From assembly GCA_905250025.1 (NCBI GenBank), contig CAJNOJ010000004.1:372001-436000 (forward strand): 64,000 nucleotides of DNA. The letters are read 5' to 3'. Shown here one piece after another: positions 45,016 through 56,844 of this stretch. Within the stretch, counting starts at the first letter, position 1; the number at the start of each line of letters is the position of its first letter. Position numbers and translations under genes: made by a program. The DNA is from Adineta ricciae. Its lineage: Eukaryota; Rotifera; Eurotatoria; Adinetida; Adinetidae. A model generated the notes under the pieces. That model did no database searches. It was not told the origin of the DNA and saw nothing but the letters and a program-made list of their open reading frames with translations.

Positions 45016-46479
45016 TCATAAATTAAAAATTTCGACTCGCTTCGGTTCGTTGCTGTAACTCACAACAATTTTCTGTTGTGTTCTATTGCTTATTAAACAA
45101 CACACACTGTGCACATCTTTATCGATTTGCTTCATGTTGGTGCTACCCACTAACCATAACGAACGGGTGGTGCGTTCGCTTACTAACCATGTTTGATCAT
45201 TCTCATTGGAAAGAAGTAGAATGCGACAACCAAAACTAGGCTTCTCAATTTCATTAGAAATCATCAGCGTTCGACCGTGATGTATCAAATGTAACTGAAA
45301 ATCAAATATGTCAATACGCCAATGTCGATCTTGTTGAAGAATAAGACCAGCTAACTGATTACTCGTATCACATATTCGTATCATGCGAATGCCTGAATCT
45401 GTCGGTTGAACAACATCTTTTGCATTCCATCGTTTGATCAATTTCCAATCTGGATGACTTTCTGTTGACCACCGTTCGATAAAACCATTGCTATCGACAC
45501 TAAGAAAAGCATCATTTGTATTCGATGCCACTGTTATTGACCATAACGGATGTTCATCAATTGGTTGAACTTCATTCAACGGTGTCACAGTCATCTGTTC
45601 TGGATCGTAGACAAGAACTGCTTGTCGACAAACAACAAGAAAACATCGCTGGAGGGCATGAGCGTAGATCATATCACATACATTACCAAGTCGAACGTCA
45701 AGCTCTGTAGAACGAAGTTCCTGTCCAGTAGAAATATTGTAGAGAACAAGTCGGTTTTCATTACGATTGATACTTAATATATACGCAAGTATATGTACGT
45801 CGGATGCTGCAAGAAAAAAACAATTTCGATCGTGTAATGAAATAACTTGACGTTCACATAGTAATTGCGAACTAGTTAGATAAGAAACTGTGTTTTTTTT
45901 CTTTTGGGTAATTTCAACATCGTGTGGTAATAGATTAAATTCAAGGTTGACATGAAATTGACGGACTTCTTGTTTGAAATAGTCTAATTTCGTGGACAAT
46001 TGCACGATATCGTCTTCGAAGAAGTCATCATTTTCGCGTTTTTCGGTCAATTCTTTCGTGAATTGGTCGTATTGATCTTTGATTTCATTGAAGCGCGTCA
46101 AATATTCTACACGAAGGTTCTCACGTGTTTTCTCTGCAGTTTGATGTCTATCAAAGCGATGAAAATATATAAATTTCTTCTCCTACGAAGAAAATACTTA
46201 CACAACATCATGCATCTTTTCCTCCCATTCACTGATTTCGTTTAGGGATTTTCCCATGTTGTCATTAGTCATGCTTGATCTATTGAAGATCGTTTCGAAT
46301 ATTTCATCGCGTTGCATGATGACTGCATCCAGTTTTTGTACCAAATCCTGTCGATGTTTCATCAAATGTGGAAGACAAAATGCTGATTGACACCCATGAC
46401 ATGGATGAATACCTAGTTTGGGCTTGATCTGATTTTCTTCGATGCACAAAACGCATGATTTAAACGATATACTTGACAT
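45016..46479 (-). CDS. B-box / coiled-coil protein with beta-propeller-like C-terminus
   Basis: Two exons, 46479-46202 and 46147-45016 (469 aa). The 54-bp intron is in phase 2 (gtaagt...gatag). The N-terminus is a B-box-like zinc site (CVLCIEE, then CHGCQSAFCLPHLMKH). A coiled coil follows (KTRENLRVEYLTRFNEIKDQ onwards), then about 300 residues with repeating beta patterns (RLVLYNISTG, VLVYDPEQ, RWSTESHPDW, SLWLVGS) that fit a WD/NHL-like propeller without clear repeats. It is TRIM-like but lacks a RING. It is distantly similar in layout to the 7274 gene, not a close paralogue. An upstream in-frame ATG (46521) is less likely. Confidence 0.78.
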
Positions 46480-46668
46480 TTTGTCTTCCCTTTTCAGATA
46501 TGTAGTTATATTGGTTTTCATTGAATATACGGATTGGTAGAAATATCGAGTGAATTTGTTCTATTCCCATACAGATGTCACTCGAGATTAGGTTTTCCTT
46601 CATTCTTTATTTCACGTGAAAAAAGAAATACGTTTACAGAAGATAAAAGAAATAAACATAGTCGTCAA

Positions 46669-47479
46669 TTATTTGTTGCATTGGACACATGCACTCATGG
46701 TGCTATTTGTTTCACGAGAATATCCACTTTTGCAGACACATCCCGCAACGCACTTGGTATTCTCACAAGGTTCTTGTTCGTTACTTTCACATGAGGCTTG
46801 ACATTGTGGAGCACATTTGGAATATTCTTCGTTTTCACCACATTGAGCATTTACTGCTGGTAGAAAAAAAATCAGTTAGACAGGCAAAATCGAATCATCA
46901 GCATAAATTTACTTTGTGCGCATTCGGTTTGTTCTATACATGTTCGGTTAGTACGCGATACGCGAATATAACCAAGCTTACAAACACATCGATTTAGTGC
47001 ACACATTCGTGGACAAGCGCCTCCTTTTGGTCGATCACATGATCGTTGACACTGTACAAGTGGTGCACAGTCTATTTCGATTTCATTCGTACCACAAGCT
47101 GGTTGATCTCGTACTATTCCTATAATGAAGATGTCGTTCAATAGATTTACTCTCAATCAGAATGGTAATACGCACGTGCATGGCATTCTCCTTTTGGAAC
47201 ACAATTTAAATTATCATCACGTAAATAACCATCCTTACATTCACATGAACTCAAACTGCACATACGTGGACATAATTTACCATTTGGCTCTTTACAAGTC
47301 GCTTGACAAGTTATGTCACGAGCACAGTCGACTCGTTTTTCATTAGCACCACACTCTGCTGCGATGATAACTGCAATAAAGGAATGAAGCTATTTCATCT
47401 CTCACGAATTTCTTCTCTTACTTTGAACATAACCGAAAGCCAATGCTATAGTCAATAGAACCATCGAAGGAGTCATCAT
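46669..47479 (-). CDS. Secreted protein with three TIL-type inhibitor domains
   Basis: Four exons: 47479-47422, 47370-47176, 47119-46913 and 46856-46669 (215 aa), all joined in phase 1. Exon 1 encodes the signal peptide (MVLLTIALAFGYVQ). Each following exon encodes one Cys-rich domain of the trypsin-inhibitor-like (TIL) fold: CGANEKRVDC...CKDGYLRDD, CGTNEIEIDC...CKLGYIRVS and CGENEEYSKC...CKSGYSRET. One exon per domain with equal phases indicates internal duplication. TIL domains commonly block serine proteases. Here they may protect against extracellular proteolysis. A TATA box lies upstream. The donor of exon 2 (gtgcgt) is the least consensus-like. Confidence 0.87.
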
Positions 47480-47554
47480 TCTCTGCTAGCCTTTTGTGTA
47501 TGTATATTTGTAAAGAAATTGGAATATCTGAATTCAACTGAGCGGTGGCATTCG

Positions 47555-47562
47555 TTTATATA
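47555..47562 (-). promoter_or_regulatory. TATA box of the TIL gene
   Basis: TATATAAA on the minus strand, 76 bp upstream of the ATG at 47479. Confidence 0.6.
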
Positions 47563-47981
47563 CACACTATCGATGAATAGAGTGCACTCTTGTATTCTCT
47601 GCACAAAGAACTATTCAATGAGGATAAATAAAGCTTCAGTCAAGTAAAACATTCAAGAAAAAACAATAAACAGAATAACACTTATCGATACTAAAAAAAC
47701 GACATTCGAGAGAAGTATATTAAAGATCAAATCGAGTGTGAAAGGCTATTATTGAGTCAAATAGATTAAAATTATCTTTGCGTCAAGGCCTGTTTTTATA
47801 CACTTTTTGAGTACTGTTTACTATTACAATCAACAGCGATGAAGAAAACTTAGTGTATACGATTATCACATTTATATGCTAAACGATTCAATTAACAAAA
47901 CGGAGACAGCGTTTTTCTTCTTAGAGATTCTATATTCTGGTACAAAGCAAACACAAAAAATGTCGAAAAATTAAGTTACGT
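47563..47981. other. Intergenic
   Basis: Nothing recognised. Confidence 0.4.
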
Positions 47982-49304
47982 CTAATTATTTTTCGATCGA
48001 AATCGTACAAGTAGACCGTAGGCAATCAATGACGATCTTCTTTCAGTAAAATACTCAATTTCAGAATTGGGAATATGCGGGCAGATTTGTACTTTGCCAG
48101 CTCCAATTGTTTCTGGACCAATCTTAAAAGTATCAGGTTTCTGTCGACATTGGAGAACAAACTGTGCTTCATATTTAGCGTCATTCTCTGCAGAATGAAA
48201 TTCATAAAGTGGACTATACGCTGGACCGCTCGAATACGCAATTGTTGGTGATGTATAGATATAGACTTGACCAGGAATATGTCCCGGACGAATAGCTAAT
48301 TTAGTACCATCGACTAACACATCACCTGGCATACAAAATTGGCGACTTGCAACGATCGACTGTGCGGCAACTTTTGTAGTACCATGAAAAGTTACAATCC
48401 ATTGATTCCAAATATCCTGAGCTTGCATCATTGCTTGATCAACATGTAAACCTAATCGTACCCAGCCACGAGGAATGACGTATTTGCTATTACCAGCATC
48501 GAGAACATTCTCCCATGAATCTTCATAGCATCGACTACAGTAACAACGATCGTTTTGACTATCGAAGAATGCTTGATGCCAGTTTAATGTGCCGACATAT
48601 TCGCGAGCAAGTTCATGATAGGGACATCCGGTTGTACGCGGCATCAATAGAACAGTAAATGGTTGACCATTTGTCCACATAGCTTTGAACTGTAAAGCAT
48701 TTTTTGCATCGAATTTTTTAGCAACCTTCTTTGATTCTCCGGATGATGATTTATCGAAATTGTTGTCCGCCCAATTGCCAACAAGTTTCGTACCGTTGGC
48801 AAGATACAACGTTCCTTGACCATGTTTCATATTGTTACGCCAATAGCCTTCATATCGATCTCCAGTTGGCCAAGTATTAACTCCATATCCATGCCTCATA
48901 TCATTGGACCAGTCACCAACGTATTTGCATTCTTCGTTATTGTAAACATAAATCCCATGACCCTCTCGTTTGTTCTCATCCCAGGCGCCATCATAGTATT
49001 CTCCATTAGCCCATGTATTGACACCTTGACCACATCGCACGTTATTCTCCCATTCACCTTTATATTGTCCTCCATCAGGGTAAGTATACTTTCCATCACC
49101 ATGCATTTTATTATCTTCCCATTGACCAGCATAACGACAACCATTAGCCCATTTATTTACACCATAACCACACCTCATGTCCTCTGACCATTGACCTTCG
49201 TAGTATCCTCCATCCGGGTAACTTAAAGTTCCTTCTCCATCTTTCATCCCATCCTCGACATCACCTTCGTATTTGCTACCATCAGGGTATTCTATTACGA
49301 CCAT
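47982..49304 (-). CDS. MORN-repeat protein fused to a NEURL4-like C-terminal module
   Basis: A single exon encodes 440 aa. Residues 1-185 carry about eight MORN repeats (YEGDVEDGMKDGEGTLSYPDG, YAGQWEDNKMHGDGKY, YEGYWRNNMKHGQGTL). These repeats often bind lipids or act as scaffolds. From about 210 the sequence changes to a module with CYCSRCYEDSW, YVIPRGWVRLGL, WIVTFHGTTKVAAQSIV, GQVYIYTSPTIAY and IEYFTERR. This pattern I associate with the C-terminal end of neuralized-like protein 4. The HGT and YTSPTIAY pieces also superficially resemble the HG and Y motifs of PARP-like folds. No NHR domain is present. Intronless. Function unknown; a centrosomal or membrane scaffold is conceivable. Confidence 0.8.
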   Translation of the reverse strand: MVVIEYPDGSKYEGDVEDGMKDGEGTLSYPDGGYYEGQWSEDMRCGYGVNKWANGCRYAGQWEDNKMHGDGKYTYPDGGQYKGEWENNVRCGQGVNTWANGEYYDGAWDENKREGHGIYVYNNEECKYVGDWSNDMRHGYGVNTWPTGDRYEGYWRNNMKHGQGTLYLANGTKLVGNWADNNFDKSSSGESKKVAKKFDAKNALQFKAMWTNGQPFTVLLMPRTTGCPYHELAREYVGTLNWHQAFFDSQNDRCYCSRCYEDSWENVLDAGNSKYVIPRGWVRLGLHVDQAMMQAQDIWNQWIVTFHGTTKVAAQSIVASRQFCMPGDVLVDGTKLAIRPGHIPGQVYIYTSPTIAYSSGPAYSPLYEFHSAENDAKYEAQFVLQCRQKPDTFKIGPETIGAGKVQICPHIPNSEIEYFTERRSSLIAYGLLVRFRSKNN

Positions 49305-50111
49305 TATGTTGATTTTAATCAGTCAAAAGATGATGAAGACTGTGGACGAAGTTACAACTGCAATCTAAAAAATGGAATTCAGTCATACAAGTGTTTACTT
49401 CCTTTTTGATCAGATGCAATGAATTTGACAGCTTATTCGAAATACGTCTAGTACAGAGTAGATTTGATTTCAGACGAATAGTCGACTTAACATATATTCA
49501 TCGCTGAATAAATTGAAATCCTACAACTACCAGCCAGTTAAACGTACCTGTGTCGTATTTATCAATCTTTGTCCTCTTTCTTCCTTTCTTTTACTTGCAG
49601 AGTTCTGAGTATTCTTTTATTTGTTTTTTCTTCAAAACATCTCTCTCTCTCCCTCTCTCAATGTGAAAGAAATCAAATTTTGAAAGAAAGGTAGTCAAAA
49701 AGGAGAACTATTAATTTTTATCATTCAGTTGTAAATATCCAACAGTATGAGATGTTCCATTCATAGCGAAAATGTGTTTTTTGTAATACATGTGGACGAG
49801 CATAGTGCGCATTCTAGAAGTCACATAATGAAACAAAATCGTCAAGTATGTGAAGGCTCTCTTAACTTCAGATAGTTATATTAGTTATTTAAAAAAAACA
49901 ATGAAAATGTCCTTAAATATCCAAAAATCTTCAGTTTAATAAAGATGTTATCGTCACTCATGAAAAGACTCATTCATTAACGCACATCTGTCGGTGACAT
50001 CTATTGAGATGCAGTGTGTGGTCAGTGAGACATGTCCAATAAATGATCTCGAATGATCGGTCTTGTCTTCGACTGATTTTCTTGTCGGAAGATTACTTAA
50101 TTTCGTTGAAA
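49305..50111. other. Divergent intergenic region
   Basis: Contains a CT-rich microsatellite (about 49640-49660). No other feature was recognised. Confidence 0.45.
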
Positions 50112-51075
50112 ATGAGTAATACACCTTCGACATCGTCAGGCATCAAGCAATTCTTAACCGAAGATCAGATTGAAATCGAACGACAACGTCGACAAGCTGA
50201 TTGGGAACGTGTACGTTCGGCTACTGATCCAGTTGGTAACTTGTTCGAAGAAATCTTGCGGATATTTTCATTGCTTTCTACTCTGTCTATGATTATGTAG
50301 AAGCACCAGCTGCGGTTTTCGATTCACGATCTTTGTATGACAAACTCAAAGAGCAACATGATGCAAAAAAGAAGGAATTCTTAGATATGTGGGCAGCAAG
50401 TAAAATGTTAACAAATTAAACTTCTCTTTCTATGTGTCTTGCTGCCGTTCTTAGAAAACTCTATTCGTGGCCTTGATGAAGATGAAACGAGTTTTTTAGC
50501 ACGAATTGACAAGGCGAAGATAGAGAAACAACGTCAACTAAAACAAATGGAACAGGAAGAAATCGAAGAATTGAAAATATCCTTTTTTACATTGTTGATT
50601 TTTATGAAAATTTCCCTTTAGAATACATTTTTTCCTTGACTCCATAATGCACAGAGCTCAAAAAGAAATGGAAGAAGCTGCGTTAAATAATCGACCAACG
50701 ACAGCAACAACAACGACGTCGTCGAAACCACACGTGACACAACCGGTTGTTAATAAACAAAAACAATTGCTCAGCGGAATCGTCAAACGAAAAACGAATG
50801 AAACGTTGAAACGTCCGTTAGAGGAAGCAACTGAAGAGGATACGTCGGCGCCACCAGCTCGACTACCACGTCTACTCGTTCCTGGCGGTCGTCTACCTGG
50901 TATAGGTCCAGCTGAAGGTTTCTCCGATTCATCTGATTCCAATGAGAGTAGTGATGACGATGGTCTTTCTCGCCATTCCAATAGTATCGGTCTTCAGACT
51001 TCAATAGCCCAACGCAAAAAACTAGCTAAACAACTGCAAGATCTCGCTGCAGCATCAGCTGGTAACGGTGATTAA
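50112..51075 (+). CDS. PSME3IP1: PSME3IP1 / FAM192A (NIP30) homologue with a U12 intron
   Basis: Four exons: 50112-50235, 50301-50399, 50455-50576 and 50653-51075 (255 aa). The conserved NIP30 region is evident: LTEDQIEIERQRRQADWERV, AAVFDSRSLYDKLKEQHDAK and IRGLDEDETSFLARIDKAK. The acidic Ser-rich end (GFSDSSDSNESSDDDG) also matches. The human protein is a nuclear partner of the PA28-gamma proteasome activator. The start MSNTPSTSS is preferred over an ATG 23 codons upstream, which lacks homology. Introns 1 and 2 are GT-AG in phase 1. Intron 3 is an AT-AC intron, listed separately, and without it the frame cannot be joined naturally. Confidence 0.9.
50577..50652 (+). other. U12-type AT-AC intron
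   Basis: This 76-bp intron begins ATATCCTTTT (the minor-spliceosome 5' consensus) and ends with AC. TTCCTTGAC at 50632-50640 fits the U12 branch site, 13 nt from the 3' end. Removal joins TTG AAA to AGA GCT in phase 0 and restores the homologous reading EELK-RAQKEME. Confidence 0.85.
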
Positions 51076-51130
51076 TAGGCCAATGTGAAACTACACATGT
51101 TTATTTGTTCTTCTATGTAAAAAAATAAAA

Positions 51131-52075
51131 TCACGTATTCACACGTTGTACACGATTCTCTCTCGTAGAACATTTCCGTATGACATCAATCAAACAATTT
51201 CGTACATCATCGGTGGTAATTAAATTAATCAACATACTGGCACTCTGACCAAATGTAATGAATAGATAACTGACACGTGCCATATATGCCCATGGAGAGA
51301 TAATATGAAGATGAATTAAGAGATAGAATAGAGAATAAGGAAAGCCAAGGAGAAATAGAATAATCACAAGAGTTAATATACGACGAATGAGACGAAGTTC
51401 AGACTGACGGCGGATATCATTTACCGAAGTGTTTAAGCGATTGCCTGTTGAGAATGGCGTTCGTTTCATATATTGAACAATTTGAAAATAGATAATAATA
51501 ATAATAATCAATGGAAGGAAGAATATAACAAGTGAAAAGTAGACAAAGCTAACATCTTCTAATGAAACCTACAGAAAAAAAACAACGATATTTCCATTAG
51601 TATCAATCTCTACACACACCTGACATATTCGACTTCCTGCTTGATATGTAATACGACCAGTAAAAAGAATTGGAAGTCCGAAAGTTGCTGAAAAGATCCA
51701 TTGTATTAAAACGATCAATCCGATAAATTGTTTAGTTTGTAAATATCTTCGCGTTGAATACACAGTTACAAATAAACGATAGAATGCTTGTACACACAGA
51801 GTATGATATAAAACACCTGTTCCTGCTTGTAACAAGAGACCACGAACGGCACATAGTCGATCATTACCCACACCTAACAACTGATAAATTGCTTGGCTAA
51901 TACACGCCACATTCGCGAGAAGACCAGCTAACGTTGAATTTAGTACGAGAAAGATGGTTAATGTTTGACATTGACGATGTATCAAAACGATAAGAATGAA
52001 TATAAACGCAAATAGTATTCCAAAAATACTACAGATGATCATTAGCATGGAAGAAATTGTCTCGAAGTCATACAT
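51131..52075 (-). CDS. Seven-TM receptor, rhodopsin-like (orphan)
   Basis: Two exons, 52075-51620 and 51568-51131, with a 51-bp phase-0 intron (gtgtgt...ctgtag). The protein is 297 aa from MYDFETISS; an ATG 37 codons upstream would add a basic leader. Seven hydrophobic segments are visible. TM3 ends FYRLFVTVY instead of DRY. TM7 reads LINLITTDD instead of NPxxY. Both are departures seen in bdelloid orphan receptors. Ligand and coupling are unknown. It is convergent with PSME3IP1 (56 bp between stops). Confidence 0.82.
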
Positions 52076-52781
52076 TTCTATCGAGTTCGACGAACGTGAC
52101 TTGTTGACTATAGATGAGCTATGAATAGAGGAGAAGACTCTTAAAAAAAAATGACGATGCTTTGTACGACCATCGTTTATTACCACTTGAGATAATCTAA
52201 AGAATTCTTATACTTTTTGTCGGAAGGGAAAATAACGTGCTGAAATATCTCCTTTCCATAGTCGCATGTTGCATAAATCTCCATTTTGTTATTCTTTTCT
52301 AACTGTCAAAATAGAGCAAACGACTATGCTATTTAATGATGAATAGTTCGTCCGAAGAGAAGCGACGTTCTATTGTCTGCGTTGGAAACTTATATCTCAA
52401 ACATTGTTACGAGCATTCGTAGAATTGATTCGTCAATGAAGGAAGGAAGAGAGAAGGGAAGGCAGCTAGTATGGAATCAAAGAACATGAAGCGTTTATCA
52501 AAGACATCAGTTGGATTTGAGAATATCTAGATCAAAAATATTGGATTTTCGTCTTTTACGAGATCAGCAAATATTCATCTACATGAAACTTTATGAAATA
52601 ACAAATAACAGTTGTTTTGTATAGAATTTAAATAAGAAACATCGTGTAGGTATCTTATTTCAATAAAATAATTAAATCTGAAAGATCTTAATGAAGTAAA
52701 AATACACCGAAAGTTTCTTTCAGTCATTTGTATTGATGCTAAGAAATAAATAAAACGTAGCAACAAGACGTAGAGAGTTTG
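52076..52781. other. Intergenic
   Basis: Nothing recognised apart from the TATA box at its right end. Confidence 0.4.
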
Positions 52782-52788
52782 TATAAAT
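52782..52788 (+). promoter_or_regulatory. TATA box of the LamG-like membrane gene
   Basis: TATAAAT lies 60 bp upstream of the ATG at 52848. Confidence 0.5.
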
Positions 52789-52847
52789 GCGAATGAATTT
52801 TTTTAAAGGTTTAGCATAAATCTTCAAAAGAAGTAATTCTCAGTAGA

Positions 52848-54984
52848 ATGAAAGACATTCGGATCCATCGAATCTATCCCGAATCTGAACGTCGTAAACA
52901 TGTTAGTATTGTATCTTCTCCGACCTAGATTATACTCTTTTGCGTGCTTTAGAACATCATTCAAGATTCTGTACGAGAATCAGTTGATTATATTGAAGAA
53001 TATACCTCTGAATCCGTTTCATCGGCTAGCAGACAATCAGTATTATCTGACGATGTGAGTGTTCGATCAGAATCTCCGCCCATAAAAATCATTAAAACAT
53101 CACATTCTTTTAATCATCCATTGAATGCGCCTTCGTCTCTCCATACGATCAGAACTATTTCAAAACCAACGCCGTCATTTCGATCCTATATTGTTTCGCC
53201 AATTTCTCCTTTATACAAAACAGTATCATGGATACCAATGAAAACACGTCTATCAAATGATGTACCATCGCTAAGATCGTCCTCGAAAACAAATAAACAT
53301 ATTGGGAGGTGTGTTTTTTTTAAATTTTATTATAGTAGAATATAATCAATGTTTTCGTATGCAGTTGCCAGACAATTCCATCGAATATTTCATTAGCTGT
53401 GATAACTTTTGGTTTAGGAATAGCTGCATGTATAATTGTCATTTTGGCCGTACTCTTAGCTCTGAAAAACGACAGCTCAACAACTGTTTCAAGTGAATAA
53501 GACCATACTGGAAACAATTCTATCGACTGTTTTTAGGTAGTTACACATCGTCGTCATGTGCGGATAATTGTATGATGTCGATAACACCATTCCGTGATTC
53601 AACAATTGCCTCATGGCCGTTTGACAGCAGTCTTTCGGACGAGAACAATATCTATTCTGCATTGTATTCAAATCCACCGAATGTCCCCTACGACACTGGT
53701 AATGTCGGAAATGCAGTAGTACTATCTTCATCACAATATCTCTATGCAAGTACACATTTTATGAATCTCAGTTACCGTAGTTGGACTATAGAAGGGTAAT
53801 TTTGTTAAACGATAAAGTCACACACGAAATTATCTGTCTTTTTTTCGAATAATAGGTGGTTATTATTGAGTAGTGTTAGTGGTACTCGTGGAATATTTAG
53901 TCAATGTCAATCGGCATCAACTACCGATCAATGTTTAACACTCAGTATAAAAAATCAACGATTACATTTAGGTTTTACGAATGACGATCTCGATGGAAGC
54001 ACTATTTTAACAACATCATCAGTATTGTGGCGTCACGTTGCTTTTGTGTATGATTACACTAAGATGCGTCAATCAATTTATCTCGATGGTGTTCTTGAAG
54101 CAACCACAAGTGCATCTGGTCTTCTTGTAGGTCCATACAAAGGACAATCGGGCAACATTTTCATCGGTCGAACAGATTCTGGTGATTATTTCGAGGGTAG
54201 GATTGATCAACTACAAGTATCCGAAAGAGCGAAATCCGCTTGTGAAATTTTAAATGATGCAACACTGACAGCCTACTATGCTTTCGATATTGGCGCATCG
54301 TATCTCGATTCAAGTATGAATTATTTCCATGGTATATCCAACTTATTAATCACATTGCCTGGTCGTGTGAATTATGCTTATTCATTTCAATATGAATATT
54401 CCTATTTTCAATCACAAGGATTCACCGCATATCAAACCGACGAACCATTCAGCGTGTCTTTATGGGTCAATCCATTCGTCGTTACTGGCGGAACTTTAAT
54501 TCATTTATCAACGAATATCGATGGTAGTAGTGACGCTTGTTTCGACTTGCTTGCTCTTAGCTCTTCTGGTCAATTGATAGGACAATTGTATGAAAGTTAC
54601 GATTGCTGTGTTTGTTGTGTTGTTAATCCATTGATTAGTTGTCCTTGTCGAGGCTTGAGAAACGTAGCAGGTCCAACGATGATCGTAAATACATGGACAC
54701 ACATTGTTCTCACTTATAGTAGAAGCAATGGTTTAGCATTGTATACCAACGGTACGCTACGTGGTGTAACTGATGCATTTTCATCGTTTCCTGAACCGGC
54801 GCCGGATTATGATGTTCGACCATACATGATTGTAGGAAATCAGAGAATAGGTGGCGGCTTGCACGGTTGCTTAAGTAGTTCACCGTTGGTTTCTTCCGGT
54901 TCCTATCGTGGCTTGATCGATGAGTTACGAATTTACAGTCGAGAATTGACAAAAACTGAAATTTGTTCTTTATTTCATGTTTAA
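52848..54984 (+). CDS. Single-pass membrane protein with two LamG/ConA-like jelly-roll domains
   Basis: Five exons: 52848-52901, 52953-53308, 53365-53492, 53537-53795 and 53856-54984 (641 aa, all in frame). The N-terminus is a Ser/Pro-rich region without hydrophobic segments (1-138, presumably cytosolic). One TM lies at 146-170 (LAVITFGLGIAACIIVILAVLLAL), followed by a short stalk. Two concanavalin-like domains follow. The first contains ASWPFDSSLSDEN, WRHVAFVYDY and IYLDGVLEA. The second contains FSVSLWVNPF, WTHIVLTYSRSNGLALYTNG and GLIDELRIYSRELT. Such domains bind glycans or proteins outside the cell. The TM exon exits in phase 1 into the ectodomain, like the family at 9379-14660. Confidence 0.85.
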
Positions 54985-55521
54985 CATATTATCAAAGACA
55001 AATTCATTATTAACATTTGATCTTCACAATTTGTCCTCATATGTACAAATTATATTTAAAAAAGACAATGAACATTGAACTCATTATTTCATTTTCAAAA
55101 TCAGAATTTGAATAAAAGAAATACTGGTTAAGAGAACGTACGGAAAATGATTGGTAGGATTATTGTTGAAAATGGAATCAAAGACAATGTTAGTAGAACA
55201 CGCCGAGATATTCTATATCAAATAAGCAAATAAATCAGTATTTCATCGAAGAAAAAACAAGTTTTTTTCTGATAGAAAATATCGTTTTCTCTGCCTGGCG
55301 ATATGTTTATCATAGGAAAAACAATATTTCATTCTAGACAAACTACTGAACTTGACATACATCGTGCATATTCTACATGACAGACATTAGTAAATAGGGT
55401 GATGACGTCTATATATCTGATTATTTAACGTTCTTTTGTTTTTATTGCGAGAATTGTCATAAACTATTTGCAAAATTATTTAACAATAAAAGTATTTTGA
55501 TAGAACAATATCATTTCCTAG
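54985..55521. other. Intergenic
   Basis: Nothing recognised. Confidence 0.4.
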
Positions 55522-56319
55522 ATGTTCACTTCACGGAGTACTGCTGTCCATCCGCAAAATACCCTCTCCGACTATTCTCCACCACATATTGATGGTCCAC
55601 AGTATCATTCGTAAGTATCTTGTAGAAAGGTTTCAAGTGTATTACTTTCATTATTTGAATTTTATAGTGGTCGATTGAACAGATTAGATGCGAAAACACG
55701 ACGTCGTCGTATTATTGGTTTTGTTGCGGTCCTATTTGTTATAGTTATTGGCCTGGTCATTGGGGTCAAGTTTGGTATAAATAAATCGAATCTCACACGT
55801 GAAACTGAGCTTGTTTCACATTTCACAAGTACTCAAAGTAATTTAATTTCTATTGACAAACGAAAGGATTATTGATTAAGTTTATCATTTAATTGCATAT
55901 TTATTTATATAGCTTCGACCTTGACAACACCGTCAGCTATCACAGAAACCGTTCAATTCACGACAATCAGTTCAATTGCGAATATCAGTGTACCAACGAA
56001 AACACCTGCTATTGATAGTGTTACCGATACAAATGGCAATTCTTCTGAAACGAATGTTACACCACTCGATAATCAATCATCAACGGCAGTTAACAGTGAA
56101 ACAATGACAACAGCAAGGAGCAGTATGTATAATAATATGGAAATATCGGCAACTGTCAACATCACAAATGAAGATTTGGTTTCGAACAACGCCATTATTG
56201 AATCTGCGACGAATGCAGAGACTATTATTCACTCAACAGCAGTGTCATTATTGAACACTACGATTCAGACGGATAATTCGTCCAGCAATGCAACACCTAG
56301 TAGAAATTCATCTGAATAG
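55522..56319 (+). CDS. Single-pass Ser/Thr-rich mucin-like membrane protein
   Basis: Three exons: 55522-55610, 55668-55837 and 55913-56319 (221 aa). The N-terminus is short (MFTSRSTAVHPQN) and ends in a basic cluster (KTRRRR) just before the single TM (45-63, IIGFVAVLFVIVIGLVIGV). The third exon enters in phase 1 and encodes about 135 residues dominated by Thr, Ser and Asn with many NxS/T sequons. No head domain is present. Same plan as 11789-12652, without the 16-residue repeat. Topology (N-terminus inside) follows from the basic cluster and is inferred. Confidence 0.75.
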
Positions 56320-56844
56320 GATACACAAAATATTTATAGATAACAGTCCGACTTCTTTTGATCATTCGTTTCACTCTCATTTATGTTTTTTCGCTGTTGC
56401 ATGCTACTCATCTGTTCATTTTCAGAATGTCCTTCGATGAAACTCGCTATCATCTATCATAATAAAAAATAAATACGCCCTATATTGTTAAATAATTCAA
56501 CGTGTCGTTACTAGAATCGTGAGTTAATGTTAATTGGAACTTTTTGTCGTGTTATAGCTAAGCAGCTTTATTTTCATTGGAGATTTCATCATGTACCACA
56601 GGATTTATGCTTTGAGTTTACGCAATACAACTAAGGATATATCCGTATTCTCACTTTGCAATTAAACTTCCAGTACAATTTGTCGGAATTATGTCATTAT
56701 GCTCTTAGTTTATCATATAAATTATTGTGCAATGACACTAACACAACATTTAACGCGTGATCATCGTTACCGTTGTGTCTGTCTTCTACTTCATCTTGGT
56801 TTTGAACGAATATCAGACATTTGCCAATCATTACACGCAATAAT
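56320..56844. other. Intergenic
   Basis: Nothing recognised. Confidence 0.35.

Noticed and set aside
53302-53496. Alternative acceptor at 53371 for the LamG gene's TM exon
   Set aside because: It would put the TM segment out of frame; the acceptor ending at 53364 restores it.
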